A stretch of DNA of 64,000 nt, taken from Nocardioides terrae. Lineage in GTDB: Bacteria; Actinomycetota; Actinomycetes; Propionibacteriales; Nocardioidaceae. The notes under the pieces were generated by a model. That model searched no databases and had not been told where the DNA came from. It saw nothing but the letters and a program-made list of their open reading frames with translations. The stretch lies in assembly GCF_900112345.1 (NCBI RefSeq), contig NZ_FOLB01000003.1:62001-126000 (forward strand), given 5' to 3'. This document shows, in pieces, positions 63,571-64,000 of this stretch (the stretch's first letter is position 1; each line of letters begins with the position of its first letter). Made by a program: the position numbers and the translations under genes.

Positions 63571-64000
63571 TCAGTCCTGGCGTGCAGGGCTCCACAGCAG
63601 CGCTGCCGCCAGGAGGCCGACCGCCGCCAGCGCCCAGCCCTGGGTCCACTCGACGGCCCACGACCGCTCGGTGATCCTGTCCCACGACAGCCCGAGCCCG
63701 GAGCCCCAGAGCGCCAGCCCGGCGAGCCACGGCCAGCCGACCCGAGCCCGCAGCAGCGGCCCCGCCAGGACGACCAGCACGGCGACGCCCAGGCCCCACC
63801 AGCCGCCCACGAGGCCGAGCACGACCGCGATCACGGCCACCTCCAGCAGACCGGCCCGTCGGCGGCCGAGCGGCGGCAGGTCGGTCTGCTCCGCTCGGCG
63901 ACGGGGCACCGGAAGGAGGACCACCAGGACGCAGCCGAGCAGGCCCACTCCGCCGGCCACCAGCGCCCAGGTGAACGACCGGGCGGCGGGCACGCTGAGC
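63571..64000 (-). CDS. C-terminal part of a large membrane protein, possibly AftD-like (start beyond window)
   Basis: The frame is open through the right window edge. The visible 140 residues hold one helix at the start (FTWALVAGGVGLLGCVLVVLLP), an Arg-rich cytoplasmic loop, then three or four helices (LEVAVIAVVLGLVGGWWGLG onward, in part). This tail after a long extracytoplasmic domain is the layout of actinobacterial AftD-like arabinofuranosyltransferases (DUF3367). That identity is inference from the ending and from the neighbouring DUF3068 and glycan cassette. A GTG at 63993 is inside the frame and need not be the start. Confidence 0.6.
   Translation of the reverse strand, partial: LSVPAARSFTWALVAGGVGLLGCVLVVLLPVPRRRAEQTDLPPLGRRRAGLLEVAVIAVVLGLVGGWWGLGVAVLVVLAGPLLRARVGWPWLAGLALWGSGLGLSWDRITERSWAVEWTQGWALAAVGLLAAALLWSPARQD

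Overview
The window is very GC-rich, gene-dense chromosomal DNA from an actinobacterium, most likely a Nocardioides-type member of the Nocardioidaceae. The evidence is actinobacterial-only families (LprG/P55-type pair, DUF4192, DUF7455, probable DUF5998, DUF3068), a primary sigma factor with a Lys/Ala-rich N-terminus, a second type II topoisomerase (ParC/ParE) near the sigma gene as in Streptomyces, a DUF222/HNH gene, many GTG starts and many starts that look leaderless (TAnnnT six to eight bases before the start codon). I see no tRNA, rRNA, CRISPR array, insertion sequence or prophage.

Layout. 1-7240: leftward housekeeping genes (aminopeptidase N cut by the window edge, alkaline-phosphatase-superfamily enzyme, small conserved protein, GNAT/CoA-ligase fusion, reductase-like protein with a twin operator). 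7377-12866: rightward run parC, LprG-like lipoprotein, P55-like transporter carrying a palindromic insertion, beta-carbonic anhydrase. 12877-26401: mixed accessory stretch (phosphoesterase, MacB/FtsX-type ABC exporter, secreted beta-helix protein, broken DUF222/HNH gene, LuxR-type ATPase regulator followed by two tandem DUF4242 genes, secreted Ig-like protein). 26588-39291: core locus with parE, DUF7455, GGDEF-EAL protein, primary sigma factor, HhH-GPD protein, Usp, two abutting glutamate-cysteine-ligase-like enzymes and DUF4192. 39443-46764: dinB, 5-oxoprolinase pxpABC, divergent oligopeptidase B, group 2 sigma factor, coaE. 46775-53118: an accessory block between coaE and rpsA (MarR plus ABC exporter, GH6 cellulase with a CebR-type box, GlxA-type regulator, SGNH hydrolase). 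53254-64000: rpsA, methyltransferase, DUF3068 protein, then a four-gene translationally coupled membrane cassette facing a protein whose C-terminus looks AftD-like.

How the genes fit together. ParC and ParE are two halves of one decatenase split across the window. The LprG/P55-like pair, the DUF3068 protein, the GT-C-like cassette with its acyltransferase and the partial AftD-like gene all point to cell-envelope lipid and glycan handling. Two GGGAAT-N18-GTTG promoters, one before DUF7455 and one before the group 2 sigma factor, suggest that both belong to a SigR/SigH-type thiol-stress regulon. The least described system is the 56718-63566 cassette: three divergent paralogues sharing membrane motifs and a C-terminal Cys-bracketed beta domain, with an acyltransferase between the second and third.
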